Source: Micrasema longulum
Taxonomy: Eukaryota; Arthropoda; Insecta; Trichoptera; Brachycentridae
DNA: 64,000 bases
Direction: 5' to 3'
Assembly (NCBI GenBank): GCA_022494885.1
Contig: JAGVSM010001711.1
Coordinates: 62,001-126,000 of the forward strand
Below the pieces are notes generated by a model, which saw nothing but the letters and a program-made list of their open reading frames with translations, was not told the origin of the DNA and made no database searches. The position numbers and the translations under genes were made by a program. Within the stretch, counting starts at the first letter, position 1. The number at the start of each line of letters is the position of its first letter. Positions 32,294 through 43,799 of this stretch are shown piece after piece.

Positions 32294-33060
32294 CATTAGA
32301 AAAAAGAAGATCATATATGTATACGAATATATCCTATATAATACATTACCAAGAAAATAGTTAAGGCAAGTATAGTTCCAAATAAGGACGTTGGATGTCA
32401 AAATTAATGAGTAACCCTACGGGCATAGAAGTATCACTTCATTCAGAACATGGCTACGTTTTATTTTTCAAATTAATAAAAATATCACGCATAGTGTCAT
32501 TAACTGGGTCTTCAAGGAAGCTTATCACTTAGGACAAACTAATTATATATCGAATCGGCATAGGCTTTAGAAAAAATAAACTTTTCACTACGTAAAAAAA
32601 TGAAATAAATATTGGGACATTGATATTTAAAATATATTAGTTGTTATCAATGTTACGCCCATTGACGATAAATTTCCAGAGGATAAATTTAAATTCATAA
32701 ATCTTTTACGTGTTTATACTGTTTATTACGCAATCCGTCTTATTAAACAATTCTAATTTCCATATTTCCAATCAATAGTGTGGTTTTATAAATATATTAT
32801 TTCAATAAAGTATGTAAAATGAGACGATTCAGCTGCCGAAGATAATTTGTATGTGCGCGGCAAAATATCTCTAAAGCTCGTATAACATGGGTCACAAAAT
32901 GGTATAAGATCGTGTGCAAGACCCAATTGATATTGTATCCTGTAAAATGCAAATTGATTGAAATCTGTGCTCAAATCTAAAAATAGAATAGAATAGAAGA
33001 CGTCATTTTTTTAATTAATATGAACAAAGATGGTCCTGACTAAACACAGGAATTTCCTAG
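32294..33060. other. Unassigned DNA
   Basis: No supported feature. Confidence 0.4.
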
Positions 33061-33063
33061 CTA

Positions 33064-33083
33064 GTTAGGTTAGGTTAGGTTGA
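33064..33083 (+). repeat. Short TTAGG run
   Basis: AGTTAGGTTAGGTTAGGTTG contains about 3.5 units of TTAGG, the common arthropod telomere unit. Too short to mean more than an interstitial trace. Confidence 0.6.
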
Positions 33084-33138
33084 AACCTGAAACAATGAAT
33101 TTATGTACATTATAAAACGCCCACGCCTACTGTTAATA

Positions 33139-33252
33139 CCATCATGATCATCATTCCCTTTCCGCTCCTAATAATGCCCAGGGCACTGCATTGGTACACC
33201 AATCGCAGCGTATCTTGATCGTTTTTTGTTAGGATAATGTGGTAAGATGGTA
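33139..33252 (-). mobile_element. SINE2 3'-half fragment
   Basis: ATCATCATTCCCTTTCCGCTC, GGGCACTGCATTGGTACACC and AATCGCAGCGTATCTTGATC are the reverse of the SINE2 end. The terminal hairpin is partly lost. Confidence 0.8.
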
Positions 33253-33275
33253 AATATCTGTATTGTGAAAAATAT

Positions 33276-33400
33276 CATTGCTCTAGTACCACAATCCGGT
33301 GAGAAAATACGGGAAAACGTTTGTTTGTCAAGTCAGATAAGTCAGACCACGTTTCCTCTTAAAAAATTGCCCGAGAAGCCACAACCAACGAACATGAAAA
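33276..33400 (+). repeat. Two-copy repeat shared with 43.55 kb
   Basis: TGCTCTAGTACCACAATCCGG, GAGAAAATACGGG and AAGTCAGACCACGTTTCCTC match 43567-43660 in the same order. Class unknown. Confidence 0.55.
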
Positions 33401-34439
33401 CAATTGCTTATTTAATTTGATGTGTAACATTGTCCATATTCGAGCGGATAAATACAGTTATGTGTGTGAAATAGAACCAGAAAACTGGACGAGTGTTTTC
33501 GACTTCCTTAAAACTTTAAAATCCTGAAAAAGGAATAAATAATTTGTAATTATTTCTTATTGTTAGTGGGTTTGGTATTTAGTGTTAATTAAGCGTTGTT
33601 AATAAACAAACATTGTTATACAGAAAAGTACGGAATTGGTCTTTAATTTTTGTATATTTGTAAACGCTTTGTATTTTTGGCGTAGTGGTGTTGTTTTCTT
33701 GAAATAAATAAATAAAAGAAACAAAATAAATTAAGTATTCTAGTGCATGAATTCATTTTGTCTCACGTAAAAATAAGACAATATCTTTAAACCACGAAAG
33801 GCGTGTGCTTATCAGCGTTAACGCCAGTTGCAAATTATAATATAATTTATATTATTTAATAAACAAAGCGTCCAAATAAAATTCTAAAATTTAGGCCTAT
33901 TCTAGAGCCTAGGCTCCATTCTTAACATTCTTTAGGTTTTATACTCCACAATTCAAATTATTGCATTCGTATAATCCTATTCTGAAATAAAAATATCTTA
34001 ATACATATTGCGGGCCGTTTGTGGTCACATTAAAAATAATTCATGAGTTTCTTAAAGCGAATGATCCAGCACGCATCTACATTAGCTTACACCTATTGAC
34101 GAGGTCTACGTCCATGGCGCTCTGAAGGAATGTTGAGTTTCGGTAAAAAATCGAGCGTCGGTATTCCCGAATATAATATATATCCATAGGATCTTTGCAG
34201 CGTGATGATTATTACGTGTAATCAAATTGTGCTTTATTTTAACATTGTTTTTTCACCCAAAAACATTTTTTCATAATCTTTTTATGTTTGCCGGTTCGAA
34301 ATTTTACTTATATAGCATTACTTTTTTAATTAAACTGTTCATTTTTACTTTTTAATCAGTTCTGTCGCACGTTTAATCAGTGAAATTGGGTTTGATTAAA
34401 TAATATACAAACGTTTACATCAATACATTTATGATCCAT
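33401..34439. other. Unassigned DNA
   Basis: No gene recognised. Confidence 0.4.
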
Positions 34440-34742
34440 ATTCATCATCCGTACATTTTCGTACCTAATGGTGCATCTTCTTCTTCTTCACCCTTTTTCT
34501 CTCCACTGCTGGATGGCGGCCTCTTCCAAACGTCTCCATTCCTTCCTATTAGCCGCTTTTATTATTCATGGTTTACCGGCAATAAAGGCAATATCATCGA
34601 CCCATCTTTTCTGTGGCCTTCCAACACTTCTTTTGTTTTCCCGTGGTCTCCACTTTATTACTCTGGTTATTCACCTGCCATCGTTTTATGGCAGGTGAAC
34701 ACCAAAAATCATAGGGCACTGCATTACACCCATCGCAATATT
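34440..34742 (-). mobile_element. SINE2 fragment split by a LINE end
   Basis: On the minus strand, TTGCGATGGGTGTAATGCAG and TGCCCTATG (34742-34707) should continue CACCATTAGGTGCG. They do so only at 34472 (TGCACCATTAGGTACGAAAA), after the LINE-D piece. Confidence 0.65.
34473..34706 (-). pseudogene. LINE-D protein C-terminus with GAA tail
   Basis: The minus strand reads GRPQKRWVDDIAFIAGKP, stop, IIKAANRKEWRRLEEAAIQQ, WREKG, stop, then a GAAGAAGAAGAAGA run. This is the conserved end of jockey/RTE-type LINE proteins (GRP..RW.DD, A.DR..W..LEEA...QW). One in-frame TGA replaces the usual tryptophan. Confidence 0.8.
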
Positions 34743-34761
34743 AGCGTTCTTATAACATACC

Positions 34762-34909
34762 CAAATATTTCAATTTTGGTGACCATTTTCAACGAGTTGT
34801 AAATAACTAACTACAAGAAAATGGAAATCAAGTTGGGGTAGAGTGGGGTTCGAACCTCGGACCTCTTATCCACGAGTCCGCAACACTTGCAACGGAACCA
34901 CAACCCTAT
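34762..34909 (-). mobile_element. SINE3, well preserved
   Basis: On the minus strand the head GGTTGTGGTTCCGTTGCAAG, the box B GAGGTTCGAACCCC and the body to CACCAAAATTGAAATATTT are intact. It is the best reference for SINE3 in the window. Confidence 0.9.
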
Positions 34910-35826
34910 TCGTTTACTTTCTTTAAAGTAAATTATAATTATGTATTATTGTCTGGCTTGGATCGGATTATGTACCCTTGTTAGCTGGGCAAAGTTTTTA
35001 ACAAAAAAAATAAAATACGATAAAACGTATACGATTGCGCCACTCGCCAGATAGTAGATGGATGCTCGAATATTGCGTTTTTTGCTGGTTCGCAAACTTT
35101 TGGCGTTGCTATTGCATTATCTTCATTTACTCACCGAACCCCAATACAAATTATAGCAAATACCTACCTTGTACTGGGATTCTTCCAATCTTAATGTTCG
35201 AACTTTTCTCTCGTGGCAGGTTCTATCAGATCCCGTGGTCAGATTGGCACTTGTCGGTTTCTTGATTATTGATTCATACGATAACACGACACAGTGAAAT
35301 GAAATGACTTCTTTATAGCTAAAATACCTTGTTAGCGATCGCGCTGAAAATATCAAAATCACATGTTCATTCGGTGACAGTTCAGCTATTATTTGGGCTA
35401 GAGAAAAAACGTATTTTATCTACCCACAGTAGGATAATAACAACATTTTCACCAGGGCTCAGTAGGTAGCAATAAATTTAACACAACAATCTAGTAAATG
35501 TGCAATATACAAAAAAATAGTACATGTGGCGTAACCAGTATAAATAAAATAAATAAAGCCAGCACCTCCTACCGCGCACGTCATGAACGAAGACCCCGTC
35601 TTTAACTTGGTGAATTTATGTGCGGTATGTGAATCGTGTATAATGTTCTGTGTAGGCTGTAGTTTTGTGTAAAATAAAATACACGTCCCTATAAAATTAG
35701 CGATAAAACTTTCTTTGTTCTTAAATTTGATTAATAATTTATAAATACAGATGTTTGCCCTATTAAAACTACTATCAAAATATTCGTATTCAAATATTTA
35801 TTCATAAAGTAGAGTGCCTACGCCTA
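34910..35826. other. Unassigned DNA
   Basis: Short frames near 35035-35360 lack motifs on either strand. Confidence 0.4.
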
Positions 35827-35915
35827 CTCATCATCATTCCCCTTTTCGCACGTAATGGTGCAGCGTATCTGAAGGTAAGATAATCAGTCTTACGCTTCAG
35901 GTGCCAGTTTTATTC
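35827..35915 (-). mobile_element. SINE2 fragment
   Basis: CATCATTCCCCTTTTCGCAC, GTAATGGTGCAGCGTATC and AGTCTTACGCTTCAGGTGCC are the reverse of the SINE2 3' half, with about 30 bp deleted next to the hairpin. Confidence 0.8.
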
Positions 35916-35974
35916 GGAAGAAAAGTACAAAGGAATGAAATTTTACCCAAATTTAATATATATATATGTATTAA

Positions 35975-36787
35975 CTAGCTTTTTCCCGCGGTTTCGCTCA
36001 CGTGACATTAGGGAGAAATCAGTTGGGTAATTCATTAGTTTGGTCGATTAGCAATAAAAAAATTCCCGATGACACATTTTTTCGGAACTGAAAATAGTCT
36101 GTATCAATTGCCGGTCCTCCAAATTTTGCTATAAAAAATACGACCATCCGTTAGTCCATGGCGACGTCGCATCGTTATTCTGTTTAAAAATCTAAAATCA
36201 TCATCATCATCATTACCTTTCTGCACCTAATGGTGCATAGGGCACTGCATTGGCACACCAATTGCAGCGTATCTTGATCATTTTTGTTACACGAAGGTAA
36301 GATGATCAGTCTCACGCTTTAGGCACCAGTTATGAAATATTTTTAGTATAAAAACACCCTTTTAAATAAATATTTCATTTCAACTATGTCGGGAATCGAA
36401 CCTGAGACCTCTTGCATGGTAGGTAAATGCGCTGACCATTACACCACGAAGCCGATGTTTACTAATCCAAAATACTACCTACTACAAAACCAAAACGATA
36501 GGCAAACCAAACTTACCATAGATAAAGCAAGTCAATTATAGGAACTTAAATAATTAATTTCAAATTTATTATTTTTGACATCCTACCTTAACATTATTTT
36601 CAAATAGCGTTGCTCATTATACCGATGTTATCAAGTTTTGATAAAAGGCCTTAAAAAAGGGAAAAAAAAGCGTTGCTAATCGTCAGTATATTTTAAAGAT
36701 AAAATTGTGTCAATCGCTCGCTCCGTTAAGACGTGAAGGAAACACAAACAAACTTACAAACAAACAAACGCACTTTCGCATTTAAAA
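35975..36787 (-). mobile_element. Helitron-like element containing a SINE2
   Basis: Read on the minus strand it starts near TATAATATTTTAAATGCGAA, AGTGCGTTTGTTTG, and ends GAGCGAAACCGCGGGAAAAA GCTAG followed by T. These are the usual two ends of an insect repeat group with CTAG-T termini. The CACGTGAGCGAAACCGCGGG stretch forms an imperfect hairpin next to the end. SINE2 (36199-36457) lies inside. Class assignment is tentative. Confidence 0.5.
36199..36457 (-). mobile_element. SINE2, full length
   Basis: Minus strand: the head GGCTTCGTGGTGTAATGGTC, box B GGTTCGATTCCCGACATAG, then TTTATTTAAAAGGGTGTTTT, GAAGCGTAAGACTGATC-like sequence, TGCACCATTAGGTGCA hairpin and an (ATG)n tail. It sits inside the Helitron-like element and is therefore younger than it. 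Confidence 0.92.
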
Positions 36788-36899
36788 TATTATAATGGAT
36801 AATATGGATGGATTTAGAAGTATGGATTTATGTTTGCCATTATGTGTGAAAGTGATGTCTAACAATGCCCTTCAGAATTTTTTCCTTTTTCTCGTGCCT

Positions 36900-37043
36900 C
36901 CCCTGTCGGAGCACTCCAGAGAATTGTGCACTCATGGGCCAAATGTCCGAGGTTCAAATCCCATTCTACCACAACCCGATTTCCATTTTTCCAGCGCAAG
37001 TTATCTACGACTTTTAGTTAATGGTCTGAAAATTCAAATATTT
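36900..37043 (+). mobile_element. SINE3, divergent copy
   Basis: GTCCGAGGTTCAAATCCCAT, CTACCACAACCCGATTTCCA and AATGGTCTGAAAATTCAAAT follow the SINE3 order with many substitutions. Confidence 0.65.
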
Positions 37044-37301
37044 AAGTAAATAATAAGAACTCAAGTATTCCGATTTTATTAAAAAAGAATTAAATAAAAA
37101 ATTGACAATAGACGCGCCGCGCCCTATAGAGTAAAATATGTTTTTAAATAGTGATACAAAACGTACCCGTAGTTACTCAGTTTGTTTATTCATATGGTAT
37201 TAAAATTGCAAGAAATACTAAGAGTATATACTCGTACATCTGAAAAAATAATATCAACTCGCATTTATTATATTTTGAAAACGTATTCCTATCAGAACAG
37301 T

Positions 37302-37427
37302 CCTGGGGTGGTAATCTGATCGCAAAAGCGCGCGTAAAAAACGCATTATTAACGCGTATTTACGTACCAAATACACGCTAACAAAGCGATCTCTTCGGGC
37401 GCAATTCCGTTCAAAATACCAGCCCAG
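37302..37427. mobile_element. CCTGGG-ended MITE, copy 2
   Basis: The ends are CCTGGGGTGGTAATCTGATC and TTCAAAATACCAGCCCAG, with self-complementary interior blocks (AACGCATTATTAACGCGTAT). Same family as 11198 and 62874, but more diverged inside. Confidence 0.65.
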
Positions 37428-37542
37428 CTAGTAAGAAGAGCTTCGCAATTGCGCCGCTAGCGGCTAACGCTAACTCTAACGTCGAATTAATTACGCCTAG
37501 GCGTAAATACTTTGACGTTAACAAAAAATAATATTTATGTTT

Positions 37543-37672
37543 GAATTTATTTCAACAGAGAGGGAAAACATTTTTGAGAAGGGAATATGGAAGTCTAGGC
37601 ATTTACAGGGATTATGACCTGTCATTGGCTGGTTTAAGTGGCCACTTTACACACTGCGTAACACATACTGTG
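37543..37672 (+). repeat. Family A repeat fragment
   Basis: ATTTATTTCAACAGAGAGGG to CACTTTACACACTGCGTAAC, nearly identical to the copy at 16024. Confidence 0.88.
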
Positions 37673-39339
37673 TATATCAGGAGCGTGCGGTGAGATTTTC
37701 GGTTAGGGAAGCAATATGTACATACATATCCAAAAAGTACATAAATACGTACATAAGTCCAGTATACCATGTATTATAACTCGTAAAAAATGAACCCCAA
37801 AATTTAAATATTTAGGTAAATCATAAAAACGAAAATACTTATTTTACTTATAAAATATATATTCGTTTATCTTTTATTTTTGTTTATTCCCAAAAAACAT
37901 ATTTATTAGCATTATCAATTTATTGAGTTACAAGTTCCAAATCCATGGGACTTATGTTGAAATATTTAACTGGCTATCGCAAGTGCTCATTAGGTATAAT
38001 AGTTCTATATGTTTGAAGAATTTGATAACTCACGATGTCTTTTAAAGGGCAATTCTTGTTTTGAAATAAAAAACATACAACATCTATGAGTTTGGATATA
38101 ATATATCTATTAGCTGCAACTGTTTTGTTGTAAATATCGATATTTATTTTATGTTGTTCACTTAAACAAGTTTCTATTCTGTTTTTTTTATTGAAACGCT
38201 CGAGTTTAAAACATGAATCGATATGATGTTAGGAACACTCGTGTCTTTTTGCAAATTTAATGAGATTGTTTAAATCACAAAATCCTTGTTTATTCCACGT
38301 ATTAAAATTGTTAGTGCAGAATAAAACACACGGCCAACAATATAATTTTGACACTTGTCCACAACCACAAATCCACCAAGTTTTCGTATATACGGAATTC
38401 GGAAAATGTCGGTCACATGATTTTGTTTTGTTATTATTTTTAAATTTGGCGTAAGTTTACCATTTTGAAAAACAAGTTTTTTTTTCGGCAAACGTTCGCG
38501 ATGCAAAACTCTTAACTATCAAAGATTCCGAAACACAATTACACATATTATTTAGATTTGGATATATATTTTCCACGTCTGCCATATTTAATTAAAATAG
38601 ATTTTCACTAATAGCGTAATCGGATTTTGTAAATATATAAACAAACTGACATACCTAATTATTATCGGTCAACTAAAATATTATGTTATTTTATTCGAAT
38701 AATTGTAAGAAAAAAATCAATTCAAGCGATTTTGTGCTCTTATAAAACCGCAGTTGAGTTATATTTAGCGACAATAGACAACATTCGGTTGGGTCAAGCG
38801 ATTCTAGTCCTTAATTTGTTGAAACACAGTACAGCATTACGAGATAATGAATTTGGAACGGTTTTTGAAATTGCTTCCAGAATCATTAAAAATTTGGACT
38901 GCGCATGCGCGGTCTTAGAATTTTAATACCACACGCCCCTCCTCTTTAGAACTGAATGAATTCGCTGCTTTTCAAAGGATAGCGCGATGCGCTGAGATTT
39001 TTTAGATCCCAAGCGCAGTTAGCTCAGAGATAATGTAGAACTATTTGTCCGAAGCAGGGAATGGTTATGTACTGAGGGTGTATTCGTCACATTTACAAAT
39101 TAGATTGATTGTTTGTCGACTCCGTTACAGATTTAGTTGCATTAATCGACAAACTAACAATGTTAGTATTTGTTCATTATAATAACCAATATTATGTATA
39201 TTTTTATTATTATCATTATGTTTTTTTAAATATTCTAGCGGTAAAATTTAGGGAACCAACCGTTCCATCCGTTCTATGGACGGACCGCGCATGGTGTATA
39301 TTTATTTTAGAATATTAACTGTTTTAAGCTTTTTTTTCC
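37673..39339. other. Unassigned DNA
   Basis: Frames at 38260-38506 (both strands) and 38732-38926 show no domain. TGCGCATGCGCGG at 38899 is a small CpG palindrome in otherwise AT-rich DNA. Confidence 0.4.
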
Positions 39340-39640
39340 TTTTTTATTTATTTATCAAAAATGTACAAAAAGTAAAATACAAATTATCAAGTCCTACTGA
39401 ACTGCATAAAATACAGTTCGTCAGTAGATGATTATAGTGTTTATTTATTATTTATTTATTTATTTATAGATGGCATTTCTGCCATTTACATATGTGTGGA
39501 ATAAAGAGTGCTTAAAAATAAAAATATAAAAAAAATCGAGTATGAAATATGAATATACTTGTACTGTACACATTATAAATTACTTGAAATACATTTATAT
39601 TTTAAAGAAATTATACAATAACAAAATACATTAATCAATC
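39340..39640 (-). mobile_element. LINE-B 3' UTR, reverse insertion
   Basis: TTATTTATTTATTTATAGAT followed by GGCATTTCTGCC and the rest of the LINE-B UTR (ATCGAGTATGAAATATGAAT; TTATACAATAACAAAATAC) in reverse. No coding part retained. Confidence 0.75.
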
Positions 39641-39691
39641 AAATTATAGCAATTATTATTATTTTTTTTTTTTTGAAAAAATAATTTACCG

Positions 39692-39839
39692 TAATATTTC
39701 AATTTTGGTGGCCTTTTTCGACGAGTTGTAAATAACTCACTATTACAAAATGGAAACCAAGTTGGGGTAGAGTGCGGTTTGAACCTCGGACCTCCGGCCT
39801 GCGAGTCCGCAACACTAGCCACGGGACCACAACCCGATT
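39692..39839 (-). mobile_element. SINE3
   Basis: Minus strand: GGTTGTGGTCCCGTGGCTAG, GTTGCGGACTCGCAGGCC, box B GAGGTTCAAACCGC, then the body to CACCAAAATTGAAATATT. Well preserved apart from one box B change. Confidence 0.88.
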
Positions 39840-40044
39840 CAATATTATTATTTATAAATTATATTCTCGTATATACGTAATCTTATCTCTTAAATTCTAT
39901 ACAAATAAAAACTCTTATTATTATGGAAAAAAAAGAAAATATATATTCCCACGTGTGTCGGAAATATTATGTTACACGCAGAAAAAAAAAATTGTCAAAT
40001 AAAAAAAGAAAAGCAAAAATAACAATTTAAAAAACCACATTCTA

Positions 40045-40262
40045 AAAGCCAGATTTTTCAGCATACGTCTTTCTCTTAAGCCTGATGAGTTTTTTCTTTT
40101 TTTAAATATTTAATGGGAGCATATTATACATTTTTGGTATATTGTACTCTAGTGTTCTTTTCCGGTATTTATTATTGAATTTAGGTAGAACTTGTCCATC
40201 TACACTAGTGAACCGAGTGTTATATACATGCTCCAATTTATTTCTATATTCAAATAGAGACG
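40045..40262 (-). pseudogene. LINE-A (CR1-like) C-terminal fragment
   Basis: The minus strand reads EHVYNTRFTSVDGQVLPKFN, NKYRKRTLEYNIPKMYNMLP, a stop, then LIRLKRKTYAEKSGF. It has the same NTRFTS / NKYG / P..(F/Y)N.LP order as the fragments at 2.5 and 19.5 kb. The hairpin at 40265 lies directly upstream. Confidence 0.8.
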
Positions 40263-40264
40263 CA

Positions 40265-40320
40265 TGCTGAGAAACCAGATTGGACTATAATATATAATGG
40301 TCCAAGCTAGTTTCTCAGCA
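40265..40320. repeat. 56-bp near-perfect hairpin
   Basis: TGCTGAGAAACCAGATTGGA and its complement TCCAAGCTAGTTTCTCAGCA flank a short AT loop, with arms of about 25 bp and a few mismatches. It could be a tiny MITE or a local inverted duplication in the LINE. Confidence 0.65.
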
Positions 40321-41640
40321 TAAAATATTTATAGATTTATACAATAGGGATATTAATCACTAATGAACGAATAAAACGTTACACAGTACTTTTTACAATG
40401 TTTATCGGGGAGGTTTTTACACGTTTTTATGACACAACTAAGTATTTTTGTTTCGATTCTAAACATCACTGGCGGTCAAAGAACGACTAAATACGCGTCG
40501 TTCATGACTGAGCGTTTGGGCATGAGTTAAGTCTCATAAATTTTTAGGGCTCGAGGCATGTCTATGTGTATTTATATATAAATGTATAAAAATAATTATA
40601 TTTAATTGATTGAACGTCCAGGACCGCAAGTACCTGATGCCCTGTAAAGAAGCGTTTATTTAAATCTAAAAACCAAAAAACCTATTTAATATCATCCAAA
40701 AATATCAGTCCTTAGCTGGCAATTAAGATTCTAGCTCTAAATTGTGATTAAATCTGTTCTTGTTATTCAAATTGACGGATCGTCCATTTCGAAACCCTAT
40801 CATTAATGAAACAAATGAATGAGTTATAACCGTCGTGTTGAGGCGGAATCTCTTTAAAAAAAGAACACCGCTTAGCCATTGAGGAAATTTGTTGCCAGTA
40901 ATTTTAACACGTTCCATTCTTGTTCCGTTTATTAATTTAAAACTGACAGGTTGCGCGTACACCTGGTTATTTTCTTTTTAGGGCCACAATTAATTATTAT
41001 TTTGAAAGTAAACTATATTAAAATAATTAACGGACATGTAAAGGGAGGTTAAGGTCTGATTTGAATTATAAAGGTACTGAGATAAACCTGAAAACATATC
41101 ACGGGAATGCGCCTATAATATTAAATTATTATAATCACTCTATGGCTGGCAATCCCGCATGAAGTCCCGGTTTCTATTACCAATATGAATAAAATATATG
41201 AAGGTCATTATAAATTTCAATAACATTCCAGTGCCCTTATCACTATTAGCTTATTTAAATAAATTATGACAAATGTCTCTATTTGTACGATGAAAATACG
41301 ACGTGTGTTTTCCACAAGTTCACACATATTAGGTTACCTACAGCTGTGAATATTTTCACTCAATTACAGCACAATGCATCTTTTAGAAGGTGCATGAATA
41401 ATAAAATCGTGACTCCTCCACATTAGACACGTATAATATTCCCTATAGATCTCTCGAATATGCGCTGTGTCATTCAAATAATATACTGCAAATGCAATCA
41501 GATTTAAAAACGTTTATATAAATGCGGTACAAATAATGCAGTGTTATAAGTTGAATGTCAAATCAACAGGTGAAAGGGAATAAACCCGGTTGCGTTTTTT
41601 TAGATGGGAGTTGCTTATTTTTTACCTTGCTTATTATGTA
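40321..41640. other. Unassigned DNA
   Basis: No supported gene; a 79-codon minus frame at 40723 has no domain. Confidence 0.4.
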
Positions 41641-42574
41641 CGAGGTGTGTTCAGAAAAGAATGGGAATTTTTAAGTTTCGCGGGTTTCAACAGTCCGATT
41701 GTCATAATTTAAAATTATATTGGTATACATGCTCCTGAAGTATGCTAAAATTTTCAGCTGTATTCGCTTACTTTGTCTGTGGCAGCCGCAAAGGTTAGAC
41801 GTGTTTTTATGAACTCGTCGATTTCGTTTGCTAAAAAAAAAACGGATCATAGAATTTGTTTCAAATTTTGTGTAAAAAATTAAATAAAGTGTAACAAAGT
41901 ATGCAAAATGGCCTAGGGTGAGTCTGTTATGAGTAAACCAAGAGTTTACGAGTGGTATAAGCGTTTTCAAGATGGCCGTGACGACGTTGAAGATGACGAA
42001 CGGCCCGGACTTCCCAGCACATCAACAACCGATGAAAACTCACTGCGTTCTTCAATTTTAATGCCATAGTGCATCGTGGATTCTTAACACGAGGTCAAAC
42101 GGTCAATAAAATACTACCTACAAGTTCAACGCCATTTGCGTGAAACAATCTGAAAATAATTTCCGGAAATGTGGCAAAACAATTCATGGCTTTTGCACAA
42201 CGATAATCCACTTGCTGACACTTAATTGCTAGTTCGTGAATTTTTGGCCAAAAACAATACTGTAACGATGCCCCAGTCTCCATATTTGCCAGACATGGCT
42301 CCGTGTGACTTTTTCCTATTTCCGAAAATGAAATGAACCTTAAAGGGCCGTCGTTTTACAAGCACAGATGACATTAAAAGCGCATCGCTGAAAGAGCTAC
42401 GGGCTATTCCAAAGATCGAGTTTAAGAAGTGTTTCGAGGATTGGAAGAAGCGTTGGCACAAGTGCATAATATCTAATGGGGACTACTTTGAAGGCGACAA
42501 CATTAATGTAGACGAATAAATGAATATATTTTTAAAAACAACGAAAATTCCCGTTATTTTCTGAACACACCTCA
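41641..42574 (+). mobile_element. Mariner-family element, inactive, 934 bp
   Basis: The ends CGAGGTGTGTTCAGAAAAGA and TTTTCTGAACACACCTCA are inverted repeats, matching at 28 of 31 positions. TA lies on both outer sides (41639-41640 and 42575-42576), the expected target duplication. Intact mariners are about 1.3 kb, so about 350 bp of the transposase gene is missing. Confidence 0.92.
41847..42519 (+). pseudogene. Mariner transposase remnant
   Basis: The N-terminal part includes GESVMSKPRVYEWYKRFQDG and RDDVEDDERPGLPSTSTTDE, the helix-turn-helix linker region. After a deletion and frame change, LLHNDN, PQSPYLPDMAPCDFFLFPKM, LKGRRFTSTDDI, FEDWKKRWHKCI and GDYFEGDNINVDE follow, then TAA. From the D of HNDN to the D of APCDFF there are exactly 34 residues, the mariner D34D spacing. 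Stops occur near both ends of the N-terminal part, at 42222 and at 42333, and the first catalytic D region is deleted. It could not make active transposase. Confidence 0.92.
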
Positions 42575-42595
42575 TACAAGGCTTATAATATTAAC

Positions 42596-43230
42596 TTCCA
42601 AAGATATGTTCCTTCTAACTTTTCAAAACTATTGTGTCTGTCTGTATTGTGAGGATCTGGTTAAATTATCGACTGTGGCCTCATCAAGAGGATATGCAGT
42701 AAGCTTATTCTTATTCTTAGAGGTGGGAAGCTCCTGACGTAACTGCGACCTTTGAAGATCTATTGTGACGGGTCCCCGTGAATAGTTCTCGCACTCCAAG
42801 CCCAGGTCTATATAGAGCATGGCTACTGTGTGGAAGGCGAAAGTTTACATTTTGGTGAATCTCCCCTTTCAAGCCTAGATCCGTAAATTATCGAGCTATT
42901 AGGTAGAGGGCGAGCTTTATAATATTCTCTGGTTTAACCAGTTGTTCCCCGAGGATGAGGCTCCTTTTATGATGTAAAGCATCACATTCACATATAATGT
43001 TTATAGGTGTTTCCTCATCTGCACTGCAGAACCTACATCTAGAAGTTTCGTTGAGGTTCATTCTAGCAAGGTGTTTGCTTCATCTGTAGTGCCCTGTAAG
43101 GGCTCTAGTAATAACCCTCACTTGATTTCGGCTGAGCTTCATTAGGTCGAAGGCAAACCTTTGCGAGTACCCTTTTATCAGTTCCTTCGCATGGTGCTGA
43201 CCAGGTACTTTTTGCATGCAGTAGCTTATT
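42596..43230 (-). pseudogene. LINE-E (jockey/R1-type) RNase H-side C-terminus
   Basis: The minus strand reads HHAKELIKGYSQRFAFDLMK, LSRNQVRVITRALTGHYR, stop, SKHLARMNLNETSRCRFCSA, then DEETPINIICECDALHHKRS. 'R.LTGH.....HL.R.......CR.C...EET..HI.CEC.AL' is the zinc-knuckle end of jockey/R1/LOA-type LINE ORF2 proteins after RNase H. A 3' UTR of about 290 bp (42596-42890) seems to follow. It abuts the mariner copy with only about 20 bp between. Confidence 0.8.
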
Positions 43231-43554
43231 AGTTTAATTAATTGGTGTTTGACCAAAGTTTTTCTGTCACTGTCTCGCAGATGCCTTCCCGATACTGCAC
43301 GTCCGACTAATTATGCATAGCTAAAATCGACAAAATCAAGGGCTCGTATTCACCTCAAAACGGAACCGATATTGATTTATTCATCGTAATGAAATTTTCT
43401 GTATCAGTGGATTTTGCGTTTTTTTTTTTTTTTTTTTAATGATCATATTTGTATATCCTGGCGTTTTAGGGGTTTTTGGATGGTCCCATGAGAAAAAAAT
43501 ATTTATTTAAAAAAAAACAAAATGATACAATCACGCCAATAGTAAATATCTATT
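43231..43554. other. Unassigned DNA
   Basis: Probably older parts of LINE-E up to about 43310 (frame lost), then an AT-rich T-run region. Confidence 0.35.
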
Positions 43555-43690
43555 GTGTATAAAAACCCTGCTCTAGTGCTATCATCCGGGGGAAAAATAC
43601 TGGAATTATTCGTGTGTACGAAGAAAAGTCAGATCACGTTTCTTCTTAAGAACTTCTCCGCATTGGCTTTAAGAAGAGGAAATAACAGAA
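43555..43690 (+). repeat. Two-copy repeat shared with 33.28 kb
   Basis: TGCTCTAGTGCTATCATCCGG, AAAAATACTGG and AAGTCAGATCACGTTTCTTC correspond to 33285-33365. Confidence 0.55.
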
Positions 43691-43799
43691 ACATTTTTTA
43701 CGAGAGGCAGGTCTATTGTTGGGCATCAACAGACCTTCCGTCTCACTTAATCAGTGTTCGGCGTTTCGTGTCCTTCTTTTGTTTATTTTAATAATTACA

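Noticed and set aside
33064..33083. Telomere or subtelomere signal from TTAGG units
   Set aside because: Only about 3.5 units; short runs like this are common inside arthropod chromosomes.
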